From assembly GCA_045633505.1 (NCBI GenBank), contig JAZQYK010000061.1, forward strand, positions 1-64,000: a DNA stretch of 64,000 bases. The letters run 5' to 3'. Position 1 is the stretch's first letter, and each line of letters begins with the position of its first letter. Under the pieces are notes generated by a model. It was not told the origin of the DNA, did not search any database, and saw nothing but the letters and a program-made list of their open reading frames with translations. Positions 32,404 to 40,576 of this stretch are shown here, piece after piece. The translations under genes and the position numbers were made by a program. Origin of the DNA: Fimenecus sp045633505 (GTDB taxonomy: Bacteria; Bacillota; Clostridia; Oscillospirales; Acutalibacteraceae).

Positions 32404-33624
32404 TTAAAGTGAATTTACAATATCTCTTGTATCTCTTGCGATAACAAGTTCCTCGTTTGTAGGAAGAACATAAACTTTAACTTTTGAGTTTGCTGTTGAA
32501 AGTTCTCCTTCAGCACCTCTGATAAGTGTCTTACCGAATTCTTCATCAATTTCAATTCCAAGGAATGTAAGTTCTTTACAAACCTTTGCACGAATATCAT
32601 CAGCATTTTCACCGATACCGCCTGTAAATACGATAGCGTCAATACCATCCATTGCAGCAGTATAAGCACCGATGTATCTCTTAATCTGATATGCGAGAAT
32701 ATTTCTTGCAAGTGCACAGCGTTCGCCAAGACCTTTTTCATTTGATGCGGCTTCTGCCTTAACATCACGGTCATCAGAACCAACACCTGAAATGCCAAGA
32801 ATACCTGATTTTTTGTTAAGAAGTGTATCCATTTCCTTAACTGAAAGGTTTTCTTTTTCCATAATGAAGAGAATTGCTGATGGGTCAACAGCACCGCAAC
32901 GAGTACCCATAATAAGACCATCAAGTGGAGTAAGTCCCATTGTTGTGTCTATTACTTCACCGCCCTTAACAGCTGTGATTGATGAGCCGTTACCAAGGTG
33001 ACAAGTAACAATTTTAAGGTCTTTGATATCTTTGCCCATAACTTCTGCACATCTTGCACTTACAAAGCGGTGTGATGTACCGTGGAAACCATACTTACGA
33101 ATCTGATATTTTTCATAGAATTCATAAGGAACAGGGAATGTATATGCTTCAGCAGGCATTGTGCTGTGGAAGGCATTATCAAAAACAGCAACCTGTGGAA
33201 CATCTTTGCCGAAAAGTTCAATACTTGCATTGATACCCTGAATGTGAGCAGGGTTGTGAAGTGGAGCTAAAGCACACAATTCTTCAATACCCTTAATAAC
33301 TTCATCAGTAACGAGCATACTCTTGTTGAAAAGAGAACCGCCCTGAACGACACGGTGACCAACGGCAGTAATTTCGCTGATGTCGTCAATTACCTTGTAA
33401 TCACCCTCAGTAAGAACCCTTTTAACTTCTGCAAAAGCAGCAGTATGATTCTTCATTGGTACTTCATATTCAACTTTTTGTCCGTCAGGAGTTTTGAAAC
33501 TGATACAAGCGTTATCAGAACCAACTCTTTCACAAATACCTTTTGCGATAACTTCTTCATTCGTCATATCAATAAGCTGATATTTGAGTGATGAGCTACC
33601 TGCGTTAATAACAAGAATTTTCAT
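32404..33624 (-). CDS. ackA: Acetate kinase
   Basis: A 406-residue ASKHA-fold enzyme that makes ATP and acetate from acetyl phosphate and ADP, the energy-yielding end step of fermentation. MKILVINAGSSSLKYQLID at the N-terminus, FDNAFHSTMP, RKYGFHGTSHRFVS, HLGNGSSITAV, MGLTPLDGLIMGTR and the C-terminal FTGGIGEN motifs are all present. The ATG at 33624 follows GGAGGAAAAGAATA. A promoter is visible upstream. No phosphotransacetylase gene is adjacent. It is divergent from tmcAL. Confidence 0.97.
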   Translation of the reverse strand: MKILVINAGSSSLKYQLIDMTNEEVIAKGICERVGSDNACISFKTPDGQKVEYEVPMKNHTAAFAEVKRVLTEGDYKVIDDISEITAVGHRVVQGGSLFNKSMLVTDEVIKGIEELCALAPLHNPAHIQGINASIELFGKDVPQVAVFDNAFHSTMPAEAYTFPVPYEFYEKYQIRKYGFHGTSHRFVSARCAEVMGKDIKDLKIVTCHLGNGSSITAVKGGEVIDTTMGLTPLDGLIMGTRCGAVDPSAILFIMEKENLSVKEMDTLLNKKSGILGISGVGSDDRDVKAEAASNEKGLGERCALARNILAYQIKRYIGAYTAAMDGIDAIVFTGGIGENADDIRAKVCKELTFLGIEIDEEFGKTLIRGAEGELSTANSKVKVYVLPTNEELVIARDTRDIVNSL

Positions 33625-33678
33625 TATTCTTTTCCTCCGTTTTTTACTTTTTTCTTGAAGTAAAATCAAATCTATATT

Positions 33679-33707
33679 ATTATATACTTGTATTTGTTTA
33701 ATTTCAA
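33679..33707 (-). promoter_or_regulatory. Promoter of ackA
   Basis: On the minus strand TTGAAA (33707-33702) and TATAAT (33684-33679) with a 17-base spacer, about 55 bases before the start. Confidence 0.7.
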
Positions 33708-33737
33708 GTGATTTTCTTCAATTAGTGAGGTTAATTT

Positions 33738-34913
33738 ATGTCAGTTATAGGTATTATTTGCGAATTCAATCCTTTTCATAACGGTCACAAGTATTTAATT
33801 GACTCTGTGAAAAAAGACGGCGACACCGTTGTGTGTGTAATGAGCGGCAACTTCGTTCAACGCGGTGAACCTGCTGTTATTCCGAAAGAAGTACGAACTG
33901 AAGCGGCACTTTTGAACGGCGCGGATATTGTTCTTGAATTGCCTTTCGTTTATGCAACCGCTTCTGCAGAATTGTTTGCTCAAAGTGCGGTGAAAATGCT
34001 CAATGATTTCGGTTGTGATAAAATTGCCTTCGGTACGGAAAATGCAGATGAAACTCTGCTCGAAAATGCAGTGGACGTTCTTCTGTCCGACAATTTTCAA
34101 AAAGAAGTTTTGAATGAATTGCAAAATGGAGTAAGTTATCCAACTGCAAGACAGACGGTTTTTAATAAATATAACAGTGAAACAGATATTTCAACTCCGA
34201 ACAATATTCTTGCAATTGAATATATAAAAGCAATAAGAAACTTAAACTCCGATATGGCGCCGATTGTGATTAAACGAAAGGGCGCAGGGTATAATGAGAA
34301 TACTGCAATTGAAAACTTTGCTTCAGCAACTCATATCCGCAATCTCATAAATGATAATGAAAATTACGGTGACTATATCCCTGAAAATCTAATTGAATTG
34401 TATAGTGACACAATCAATAACGGAATGATAGTATCAAAAGAGAAATATAATATTGCCGCTTTGAGTGTTTTAAGGAATTCCTTAAATGGTAATTTAAGTA
34501 ATATTGCCAACGTTTCTGAAGGATTAGAAAACAGAATTGCTGAAGCAATAAAATCCAACGTTGAATTAAATGACGTTTATGATAATGCAAAAACAAAGAG
34601 ATATACCCATTCAAGAATAAGAAGAGCGGTTCTGTCAATGATTATGGGGATAAACGCAGACGACTTAAAAATTCAGGTGCCATATTGCAGGCTTTTAGGC
34701 TTTAACAGTAAATGTGGGACCGTAATGGGTGAACTTGTTAAAAACGCAAAAATGCCGTTTGTCGCATCATATTCAGACGTTGTCCGTTTATCAAACGACG
34801 AAGCAAACAGAATTTTTGAAATTGAAAATAAGTCAACAGATTTTTACAATCTAATATTGCAAAATTCACTTAATTGTTCAACAGAAATGAAATTTATGCC
34901 GATAAAATTGTAA
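33738..34913 (+). CDS. tmcAL: tRNA(Met) cytidine acetate ligase (TmcAL, YlbM family)
   Basis: A 391-residue nucleotidyltransferase-fold enzyme. The HxGH-type motif is ICEFNPFHNGHKYLI at the N-terminus, followed by VMSGNFVQRGEPAVIPK and ADIVLELPF, diagnostic for this family. TmcAL activates acetate with ATP and acetylates C34 of elongator tRNA-Met without acetyl-CoA. The helical C-terminal half (about residues 190-391) fits tRNA binding. It is divergent from acetate kinase, which handles the same metabolite. The ATG at 33738 follows GTGAGGTTAATTT. Confidence 0.92.
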   Translation: MSVIGIICEFNPFHNGHKYLIDSVKKDGDTVVCVMSGNFVQRGEPAVIPKEVRTEAALLNGADIVLELPFVYATASAELFAQSAVKMLNDFGCDKIAFGTENADETLLENAVDVLLSDNFQKEVLNELQNGVSYPTARQTVFNKYNSETDISTPNNILAIEYIKAIRNLNSDMAPIVIKRKGAGYNENTAIENFASATHIRNLINDNENYGDYIPENLIELYSDTINNGMIVSKEKYNIAALSVLRNSLNGNLSNIANVSEGLENRIAEAIKSNVELNDVYDNAKTKRYTHSRIRRAVLSMIMGINADDLKIQVPYCRLLGFNSKCGTVMGELVKNAKMPFVASYSDVVRLSNDEANRIFEIENKSTDFYNLILQNSLNCSTEMKFMPIKL

Positions 34914-34924
34914 TTTGCAGGAAA

Positions 34925-34967
34925 TCTTGCAAAATTACTTGCTTTTTTCTTGCAAAAAAGGTATATT
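34925..34967 (+). promoter_or_regulatory. Promoter region of the RpiR regulator gene with direct repeats
   Basis: TTGCTT (34939-34944) and TATATT (34962-34967) are 17 bases apart. Two direct copies of TCTTGCAAAA (34925-34934 and 34948-34957) lie over and just upstream of the promoter, a reasonable place for an autoregulatory operator. Confidence 0.5.
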
Positions 34968-35006
34968 TGTTTGAGTATGAATATTTATTATTCGAGGTGA
35001 ATTGCT

Positions 35007-35882
35007 TTGAAAAGTTTTATATTATCCAAGGTTGATTTATCAAATAAAAAACTTTCTAAAAGTCACAAAAAAATAGTTGAATATATAACAGAGAATTTTG
35101 ATAAAGCTGCATTTATGACGGCTTCAAAACTTGGTGAAAAAGTAGGAATAAGTGAATCAACCGTTGTTCGTTTTGCAACTGAAATGGGCTTTAAAGGCTA
35201 TCCTGAATTGCAAAAAGAGCTTCAACAGATGATAAAATCTAAACTTACGGCAGTTCAACGAATGGAAGTTTCAAGTACGCTTATCGGTGAGCAAGATGCA
35301 ATAAAGAAGGTTTTAAACGGCGATATTGAGCTTATCAGAAAAACTTTGGAAAACGTATCGACTGACGAATTTGCGAAATCGGTTGATATTATAAATAAAG
35401 CACGAAAAATTTATATACTCGGTGTCAGAAGCTCTGCTGCTCTTGCAAGTTTTCTGTATTTTTATCTTAATCAGGTTTTTGAAAACGTTGTGCTGATAGA
35501 TACAACAAGCGGAAGTGAAATGTTTGAACAGATGTTCAGAATCAGTGAAAATGACGTTTGTGTTGCCATTAGCTTCCCGCGTTATTCAAAACAAACCATC
35601 AATGCTTTAAGATTTATAAGTGACCGTGGCACGAAAATAATTGCAATTACTGATTCTGTGGATTCTCCTATTGCAGAATATGCAGACAGACTTTTGGTTG
35701 CAAAAAGTGATATGGTTTCAGTCGTTGACTCGCTGGTAGCTCCGCTGAGCCTTATAAATGCATTGATTGTTGCCGTTACGTTCAGCAAACGTGAAGAAGT
35801 ATATAACAATTTTAATAAACTTGAAAGTATCTGGGACGAATATCAGGTTTATGACAAATCAGACGAGGCAAATAATGAGTAG
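35007..35882 (+). CDS. RpiR/MurR family transcriptional regulator (HTH + SIS)
   Basis: A 291-residue DNA-binding protein. The N-terminal HTH_6 domain (about 1-80) includes MTASKLGEKVGISESTVVRFATEMGFKGY split across its recognition helix. The C-terminal SIS sugar-phosphate-binding domain (about 125-255) shows IYILGVRSSAALASF, SGSEMFEQM and AISFPRYSKQT. Family members sense phosphosugars and control sugar or cell-wall sugar catabolism genes. No such gene is adjacent, so the target is unknown. The TTG start at 35007 follows GAGGTGA. The last eight bases overlap the next gene. Confidence 0.9.
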   Translation: MKSFILSKVDLSNKKLSKSHKKIVEYITENFDKAAFMTASKLGEKVGISESTVVRFATEMGFKGYPELQKELQQMIKSKLTAVQRMEVSSTLIGEQDAIKKVLNGDIELIRKTLENVSTDEFAKSVDIINKARKIYILGVRSSAALASFLYFYLNQVFENVVLIDTTSGSEMFEQMFRISENDVCVAISFPRYSKQTINALRFISDRGTKIIAITDSVDSPIAEYADRLLVAKSDMVSVVDSLVAPLSLINALIVAVTFSKREEVYNNFNKLESIWDEYQVYDKSDEANNE

Positions 35883-37113
35883 AAAAGTTATAGTAATCGG
35901 CGCGGGTGCTTCAGGTACGATTGCCTCAGGCATTGCCGCACAAAACGGAGCAGACGTTCTGCTTTTAGAGCGCAACGAAAAAATTGCGCGAAAAGTTATG
36001 ATTACGGGTAAAGGCAGATGTAACGTAACGAATAACGTCAGTGATGTGCAGGAGTTCATTCAGAACGTTCCAGGTAACGGAAGATTTTTATACAGCGCCT
36101 TCTCAAGTTTCAGTTCTCAGGACACTATGGACTTCTTTGAAAGCTACGGTGTACCGCTGAAGGTTGAAAGAGGCAACAGAGTGTTTCCCGTAAGTGATAA
36201 AGCCGTTGACGTTGTTGACGCTTTAAATAAATTTATTTCACAGAATAACGTGAAAAGAAAAACAGAACGTGCAGTATCATTGTTGATTGACAATAACGAA
36301 ATTAAAGGTGTTGTAACAGACCTTGGTAATGAATATTACGCAGATGCCGTTATAATTGCGACGGGTGGCTTGTCTTATCCCAAAACAGGCTCAAGCGGTG
36401 ACGGTTACGCTTTGGCTAAATCGGCAGGTCATACTGTTACTGAATTGAGACCGTCATTGTCGGCGCTTGTGTGTCGCGAAGGTATTTGCAGTGAGTGTAT
36501 GGGATTATCACTTAAAAACGTTGCAATAAAGATTTTTGATACACAGAAGAAAAAAGAAATTTATGACGATTTCGGTGAAATGCTGTTTACACATTTTGGC
36601 GTTTCAGGACCAATGATTTTGTCAGCAAGCGCTCATCTTCGCAATATGGAAAAAGAGAGATATGAAATATTACTCGATTTGAAACCTGCATTGACTCACG
36701 AAAAATTAGATGCACGAATTCTGCGTGATTTTTCAGAGAACAGCAATAAATCAATTTCAAACGTTTTGGCATCGCTTTTACCAAAATCAATGATAATGCC
36801 GATTCTTAAAATGGCACAGATTAAGCCGTCTGAAAAAGCAAATCAGATTACGAAGGAAATGCGGAAAAAACTTGTTGATACGGTAAAAGCTGTAAAATTA
36901 ACCGTTATGGATTTTAACGATATTTCCGAAGCAATTGTTACTTCGGGCGGCGTGAAAACAAGTGAAATCAACCCGAAAACTATGGAAAGCAAACTCTGCA
37001 AGGGATTGTTTTTCGCAGGTGAGGTAATTGACTGTGACGGATATACGGGTGGATTTAATCTTCAAATAGCATTTTCAACCGGTTATTTAGCCGGTCAAAA
37101 TTCAGCAATTTAA
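35875..37113 (+). CDS. HI0933/BaiN-type NAD(P)/FAD-dependent flavoprotein
   Basis: A 412-residue flavoprotein. The Rossmann FAD motif is VIVIGAGASGTIASGIAA at the N-terminus, followed by KVMITGKGRCNVTNN, typical of this family. ATGGLSYPKTGSSGDGY sits mid-protein and FFAGEVIDCDGYTGGFNLQIAFSTG splits at the C-terminus. The BaiN members reduce bile-acid steroid rings in Clostridium, but most homologues have no known substrate. The ATG at 35875 is inside the end of the RpiR gene, so translation is coupled. A longer frame from 35767 lies wholly within that gene. cmk follows after 45 bases. Confidence 0.88.
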   Translation: MSRKVIVIGAGASGTIASGIAAQNGADVLLLERNEKIARKVMITGKGRCNVTNNVSDVQEFIQNVPGNGRFLYSAFSSFSSQDTMDFFESYGVPLKVERGNRVFPVSDKAVDVVDALNKFISQNNVKRKTERAVSLLIDNNEIKGVVTDLGNEYYADAVIIATGGLSYPKTGSSGDGYALAKSAGHTVTELRPSLSALVCREGICSECMGLSLKNVAIKIFDTQKKKEIYDDFGEMLFTHFGVSGPMILSASAHLRNMEKERYEILLDLKPALTHEKLDARILRDFSENSNKSISNVLASLLPKSMIMPILKMAQIKPSEKANQITKEMRKKLVDTVKAVKLTVMDFNDISEAIVTSGGVKTSEINPKTMESKLCKGLFFAGEVIDCDGYTGGFNLQIAFSTGYLAGQNSAI

Positions 37114-37158
37114 TAAAATGTTTACACAATAATAATTATTTTAAGGGAGAAATATGTT

Positions 37159-37821
37159 ATGATTAATGTTGCAATTGACGGACCTGCCGGTGCAGGAAAA
37201 AGTACCGTTGCTCGTGCAGCGGCACAAAAATTAGGCTATATTTACGTTGATACTGGTGCGCTTTACAGAGCAATTGGCGTGTATTGCCTTAGAAATTCAA
37301 TAGTTACGACTGACGCTGATGCAGTAGGCGCAATCCTTGCTGACGTGACGGTTGAACTTAAATTCATCGATGGCGTGCAACACGTGTTTTTGAACGGCGA
37401 TGACGTTTCAGTTGAAATCAGACTTCCTGAGGCTTCAATGGCAGCGTCAAACGTTTCAGCAATTCCTGCCGTACGTGCATTTTTGTTTGATTTACAGAGA
37501 AATATTGCCGCAAGCAACAACTGCCTTATGGACGGAAGAGATATCGGTACGGTAGTTCTTCCTGATGCACAAGTTAAAATCTTCTTGACTGCTGACCCTG
37601 AAGAAAGAGCGATGAGAAGATTTAAGGAGCTTCAGGAAAAAGGCAGTAACGTTACTTTTGAAGAAGTGCTTGAAGATTTAAAGGTGAGAGATTATAACGA
37701 CTCACATCGTGAAATCGCACCGTTAAAACCCGCTGAAGATTCCGTAATCGTTAACACAACGGGAATGACTCTTGAAGAATCAATTGATACGATTGTAAGA
37801 ACAGTTGAGGAGAAAATATAA
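37159..37821 (+). CDS. cmk: Cytidylate kinase
   Basis: A 220-residue P-loop kinase that phosphorylates CMP and dCMP. The P-loop is IDGPAGAGKSTVARAAA. YVDTGALYRAIG contacts the base, LMDGRDIGTVVLPDA is the substrate loop, and RDYNDSHREIAPLKPAEDS is the C-terminal signature. Length is normal. The gene starts a cmk-plsC-ispH/S1 cluster that is common in Clostridia; the next gene begins on the base after its stop codon. Confidence 0.96.
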   Translation: MINVAIDGPAGAGKSTVARAAAQKLGYIYVDTGALYRAIGVYCLRNSIVTTDADAVGAILADVTVELKFIDGVQHVFLNGDDVSVEIRLPEASMAASNVSAIPAVRAFLFDLQRNIAASNNCLMDGRDIGTVVLPDAQVKIFLTADPEERAMRRFKELQEKGSNVTFEEVLEDLKVRDYNDSHREIAPLKPAEDSVIVNTTGMTLEESIDTIVRTVEEKI

Positions 37822-38469
37822 ATGTCCGTAACCCCAAAATTTGATTACACAAAATTTAATAAATATAAAATGATGGATGTAATCAGACCCGTTGGCAATC
37901 TGTTTTGCAAGACCTATTATAAAGTTGAATTTGAAGGACTTGAAAATATTGACCGTCAGGGTGGATTTATTATTGCACCGAATCACGTTACAGAATTTGA
38001 CCCATTGTTTATTGCGATGGCTTCTAAGCGATTGTTTTACTATATTGCAAAATATGAACTTTTTGAAAACGCTTTGCTTAATAAAGCCATCACTCACCTT
38101 AACGGATTTCCGATTGTGAGGGGAAAAGGCGATATGGTTGCAATCAACTATGCCGTTGAGCTTGTAAAACGCGGCGAAGTTCTTTGCATTTTCCCCGAGG
38201 GCACTCGTTCTGAAGACGGTACACCTCAAAAAGCAAAATCAGGTGTCGGCTTTATTGCGCGAAAAACGGGTGCTGATATAATTCCTACTGCGATTTATAT
38301 GGAAGACAGACATAAAAAAGGCTCAAAGGTTATTATAAAGTTTGGAAAAGCCATTGAATATAAAGATATGGGCTTTACAGATGGCGGAAAAACAAAAGAA
38401 AACAAAGCAGTTGCAAGCAGGGTAATGGATGAAATAACTGCTCTTTGGGAGGAATGTAGGTGCAGATAA
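37822..38469 (+). CDS. plsC: 1-acyl-sn-glycerol-3-phosphate acyltransferase
   Basis: A 215-residue peripheral membrane enzyme that acylates lysophosphatidic acid to phosphatidic acid. The catalytic HX4D motif is NHVTEFDPLF (near residue 54), and the glycerol-phosphate-binding motif is FPEGTRSEDG (near 127). The start lies immediately after the cmk stop. The 3' end overlaps the next gene by ten bases. Gene order supports co-regulation of nucleotide, phospholipid and isoprenoid functions. Confidence 0.93.
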   Translation: MSVTPKFDYTKFNKYKMMDVIRPVGNLFCKTYYKVEFEGLENIDRQGGFIIAPNHVTEFDPLFIAMASKRLFYYIAKYELFENALLNKAITHLNGFPIVRGKGDMVAINYAVELVKRGEVLCIFPEGTRSEDGTPQKAKSGVGFIARKTGADIIPTAIYMEDRHKKGSKVIIKFGKAIEYKDMGFTDGGKTKENKAVASRVMDEITALWEECRCR

Positions 38470-40487
38470 CTCTTGCTAAAACAGCAGGATTTTGCTTTGG
38501 TGTAAATCGTGCTGTAAATATGCTTTATGACTTGGTGGAAAGCGGTGTGGATGTTTGCACCTTTGGTCCGATTATTCATAATCCGCAGGTTATTTCCGAT
38601 TTAGAATCAAAGGGTGTCAATATTCTTGAAAATATTACCGATGCTGTGAATAATAAAAAAGTTGTTATCAGAACACACGGCGTTGAGAGAAGCATTCTTG
38701 AATACTGCGAAAATAATTCTCTTGATTATATCGACGCTACTTGTCCGTTTGTCAAAAAGATTCATAAAATCGTGCGTGAAAATTCAAAAGAGGATTTGCC
38801 CGTGCTGATTGCAGGGGATAAAAAGCACCCTGAAGTAGTTGGTATAAAAAGCTATTGTGCAGGGGATTGCTTTGTGTTTAATTCCTGCGATGAGCTTGAT
38901 GAAATATTAAAAAATAACAAATTTGACCCGCAAAAACCGTTTCTTGTGGTGTCACAGACAACTTTTAGCACAAAAGAATGGAAAAAATGTGTAAAAAAAA
39001 TAAATTTACACTATACAAATGCCATTATTTTTGATACAATATGTAATGCGACCGAAGAAAGACAGGCAGAAGCACTGTTATTATCCAAGAAAAATGATGC
39101 TATGATAATAATCGGTGGTCGAACAAGCTCAAATACTGCAAAACTTAAAGCTGTGTGTGAGCAAAACTGCCCGACTTATTTGATTGAAACGGCAAAAGAG
39201 CTTTTGGACATAGCCTTTTGTGATGTTCAGTCAATAGGCGTTACTGCCGGTGCTTCAACACCTGACAGTATTATTAAGGAGGTAATAAAAACTATGTCCG
39301 AGATTTTTGAAAACGCAAACACAACTAATATGGAGGAGACCGCAGGCTTTGAGCAGATGCTTGAAGAATCACTCAACAGTATGAGTTCTGACCAGAACGT
39401 TATCGGTACTGTTGTTGGATTTACAGCAACCGAAATTCAGGTTGAAATTGCAGGCAGAAAGCACACAGGCTATGTTTCTTTTGATGAATATAGTGACGAC
39501 CCATCAGCTGACCCAAAAGCAGAGCTTAAAATCGGCGACGAAATCAAGCTTCGCATTATGAAGACAAATGATGTTGAAGGTACAATCAAACTTTCAAAGC
39601 GTCTTTATGACCGCGGTGCAATCTGGGAAAACATTGAAGCTGACGACACAATTCACACTGGTTTAGTTACAGGTATCGTTGGTGACAACAAGGGTGTATT
39701 CGTTCAGAGCGGCGCAATTAAAGTGTTCGTTCCTGCTTCCCTTGCAAAGATGAGAAGAAGCGATTCTCTTGAAGACCTTCTCAAGACAGAAGTTGAGTAC
39801 AAGATTATTGAAGTTAACAAGCAGAGAAGAAAGGTTGTTGGCTCAATCCGTGAAGTTGCAGCAGCAAAGAAACAGGAAGTTGTTGATGCATTCTGGGCGA
39901 ATATTGCAGAAGGCAACGTTTATACAGGTACAGTCAGAAGCCTTACAAACTACGGCGCATTCGTTGACCTTGGCGGCGTTGACGGTATGGTACATATCTC
40001 TGAACTTTCATGGCAGAGAATCAAGCACCCGTCAGAAGTTGTTAAAGTTGGCGACACAGTTGAAGTTTACGTAAAGGAACTTGACAGAGAAAACAAGAAG
40101 ATTTCTCTTGGCTATAAGAAAGTAGAAGACAATCCATGGGAAATCCTTAAACGTGATTACCCTGTTGACAGTGAAGTTGACGTAAAGATTGTAAGTCTCA
40201 CCTCATTCGGTGCATTTGCACAGATTATCCCTGGTGTTGACGGTCTCGTTCACATTTCTCAGATTGCTCACAAGCATATCGGTACACCTTCAGAGGTTCT
40301 CAAGGTTGGCGACGTTGTTAAGGCTAAGATTATGGAAATCGATTTCGATAAGAAGAGAGTTAGTCTTTCAATCAAAGCTCTTATCGACCCACCTGTAGTT
40401 GAAGAAGTTGTTGAAGAAGTTGTTGAAGAAGTTGCTGAAGAAGTAACTGAAGCACCTGCAACAGAAGAAGTTGCTACAGAAGAATAA
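38460..40487 (+). CDS. ispH: Fusion of HMBPP reductase (IspH) and S1 RNA-binding repeats
   Basis: A 675-residue bifunctional protein. Residues 1-280 are IspH, the last step of the MEP isoprenoid pathway. It makes IPP and DMAPP with an iron-sulfur cluster held by three Cys: AGFCFGV, DATCPFVKK and TICNATEER. The HNPQV and RTHGV motifs are present. Residues about 310-640 hold four S1 domains (for example GTVRSLTNYGAFVDLGGVD and VKIVSLTSFGAFAQIIPGV), resembling ribosomal protein S1. An acidic EEVVEEVVEEV tail ends it. The GTG start at 38460 follows GGAGGAATGTAG. The same fusion is known in Clostridia. A terminator follows. Confidence 0.94.
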   Translation: MQITLAKTAGFCFGVNRAVNMLYDLVESGVDVCTFGPIIHNPQVISDLESKGVNILENITDAVNNKKVVIRTHGVERSILEYCENNSLDYIDATCPFVKKIHKIVRENSKEDLPVLIAGDKKHPEVVGIKSYCAGDCFVFNSCDELDEILKNNKFDPQKPFLVVSQTTFSTKEWKKCVKKINLHYTNAIIFDTICNATEERQAEALLLSKKNDAMIIIGGRTSSNTAKLKAVCEQNCPTYLIETAKELLDIAFCDVQSIGVTAGASTPDSIIKEVIKTMSEIFENANTTNMEETAGFEQMLEESLNSMSSDQNVIGTVVGFTATEIQVEIAGRKHTGYVSFDEYSDDPSADPKAELKIGDEIKLRIMKTNDVEGTIKLSKRLYDRGAIWENIEADDTIHTGLVTGIVGDNKGVFVQSGAIKVFVPASLAKMRRSDSLEDLLKTEVEYKIIEVNKQRRKVVGSIREVAAAKKQEVVDAFWANIAEGNVYTGTVRSLTNYGAFVDLGGVDGMVHISELSWQRIKHPSEVVKVGDTVEVYVKELDRENKKISLGYKKVEDNPWEILKRDYPVDSEVDVKIVSLTSFGAFAQIIPGVDGLVHISQIAHKHIGTPSEVLKVGDVVKAKIMEIDFDKKRVSLSIKALIDPPVVEEVVEEVVEEVAEEVTEAPATEEVATEE

Positions 40488-40520
40488 TTAAATCGGCATT
40501 AAGGCCGTAAAGTAATGAAT

Positions 40521-40559
40521 CAGGTCAGATGATGCTAAACACCGTCTGACCTGTTTTTT
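40521..40559 (+). terminator. Intrinsic terminator of the cmk-plsC-ispH unit
   Basis: CAGGTCAGA / TCTGACCTG stem followed by a TTTTTT run, 34 bases after the stop. Confidence 0.85.
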
Positions 40560-40576
40560 ATACGAGGTAATAAGTT

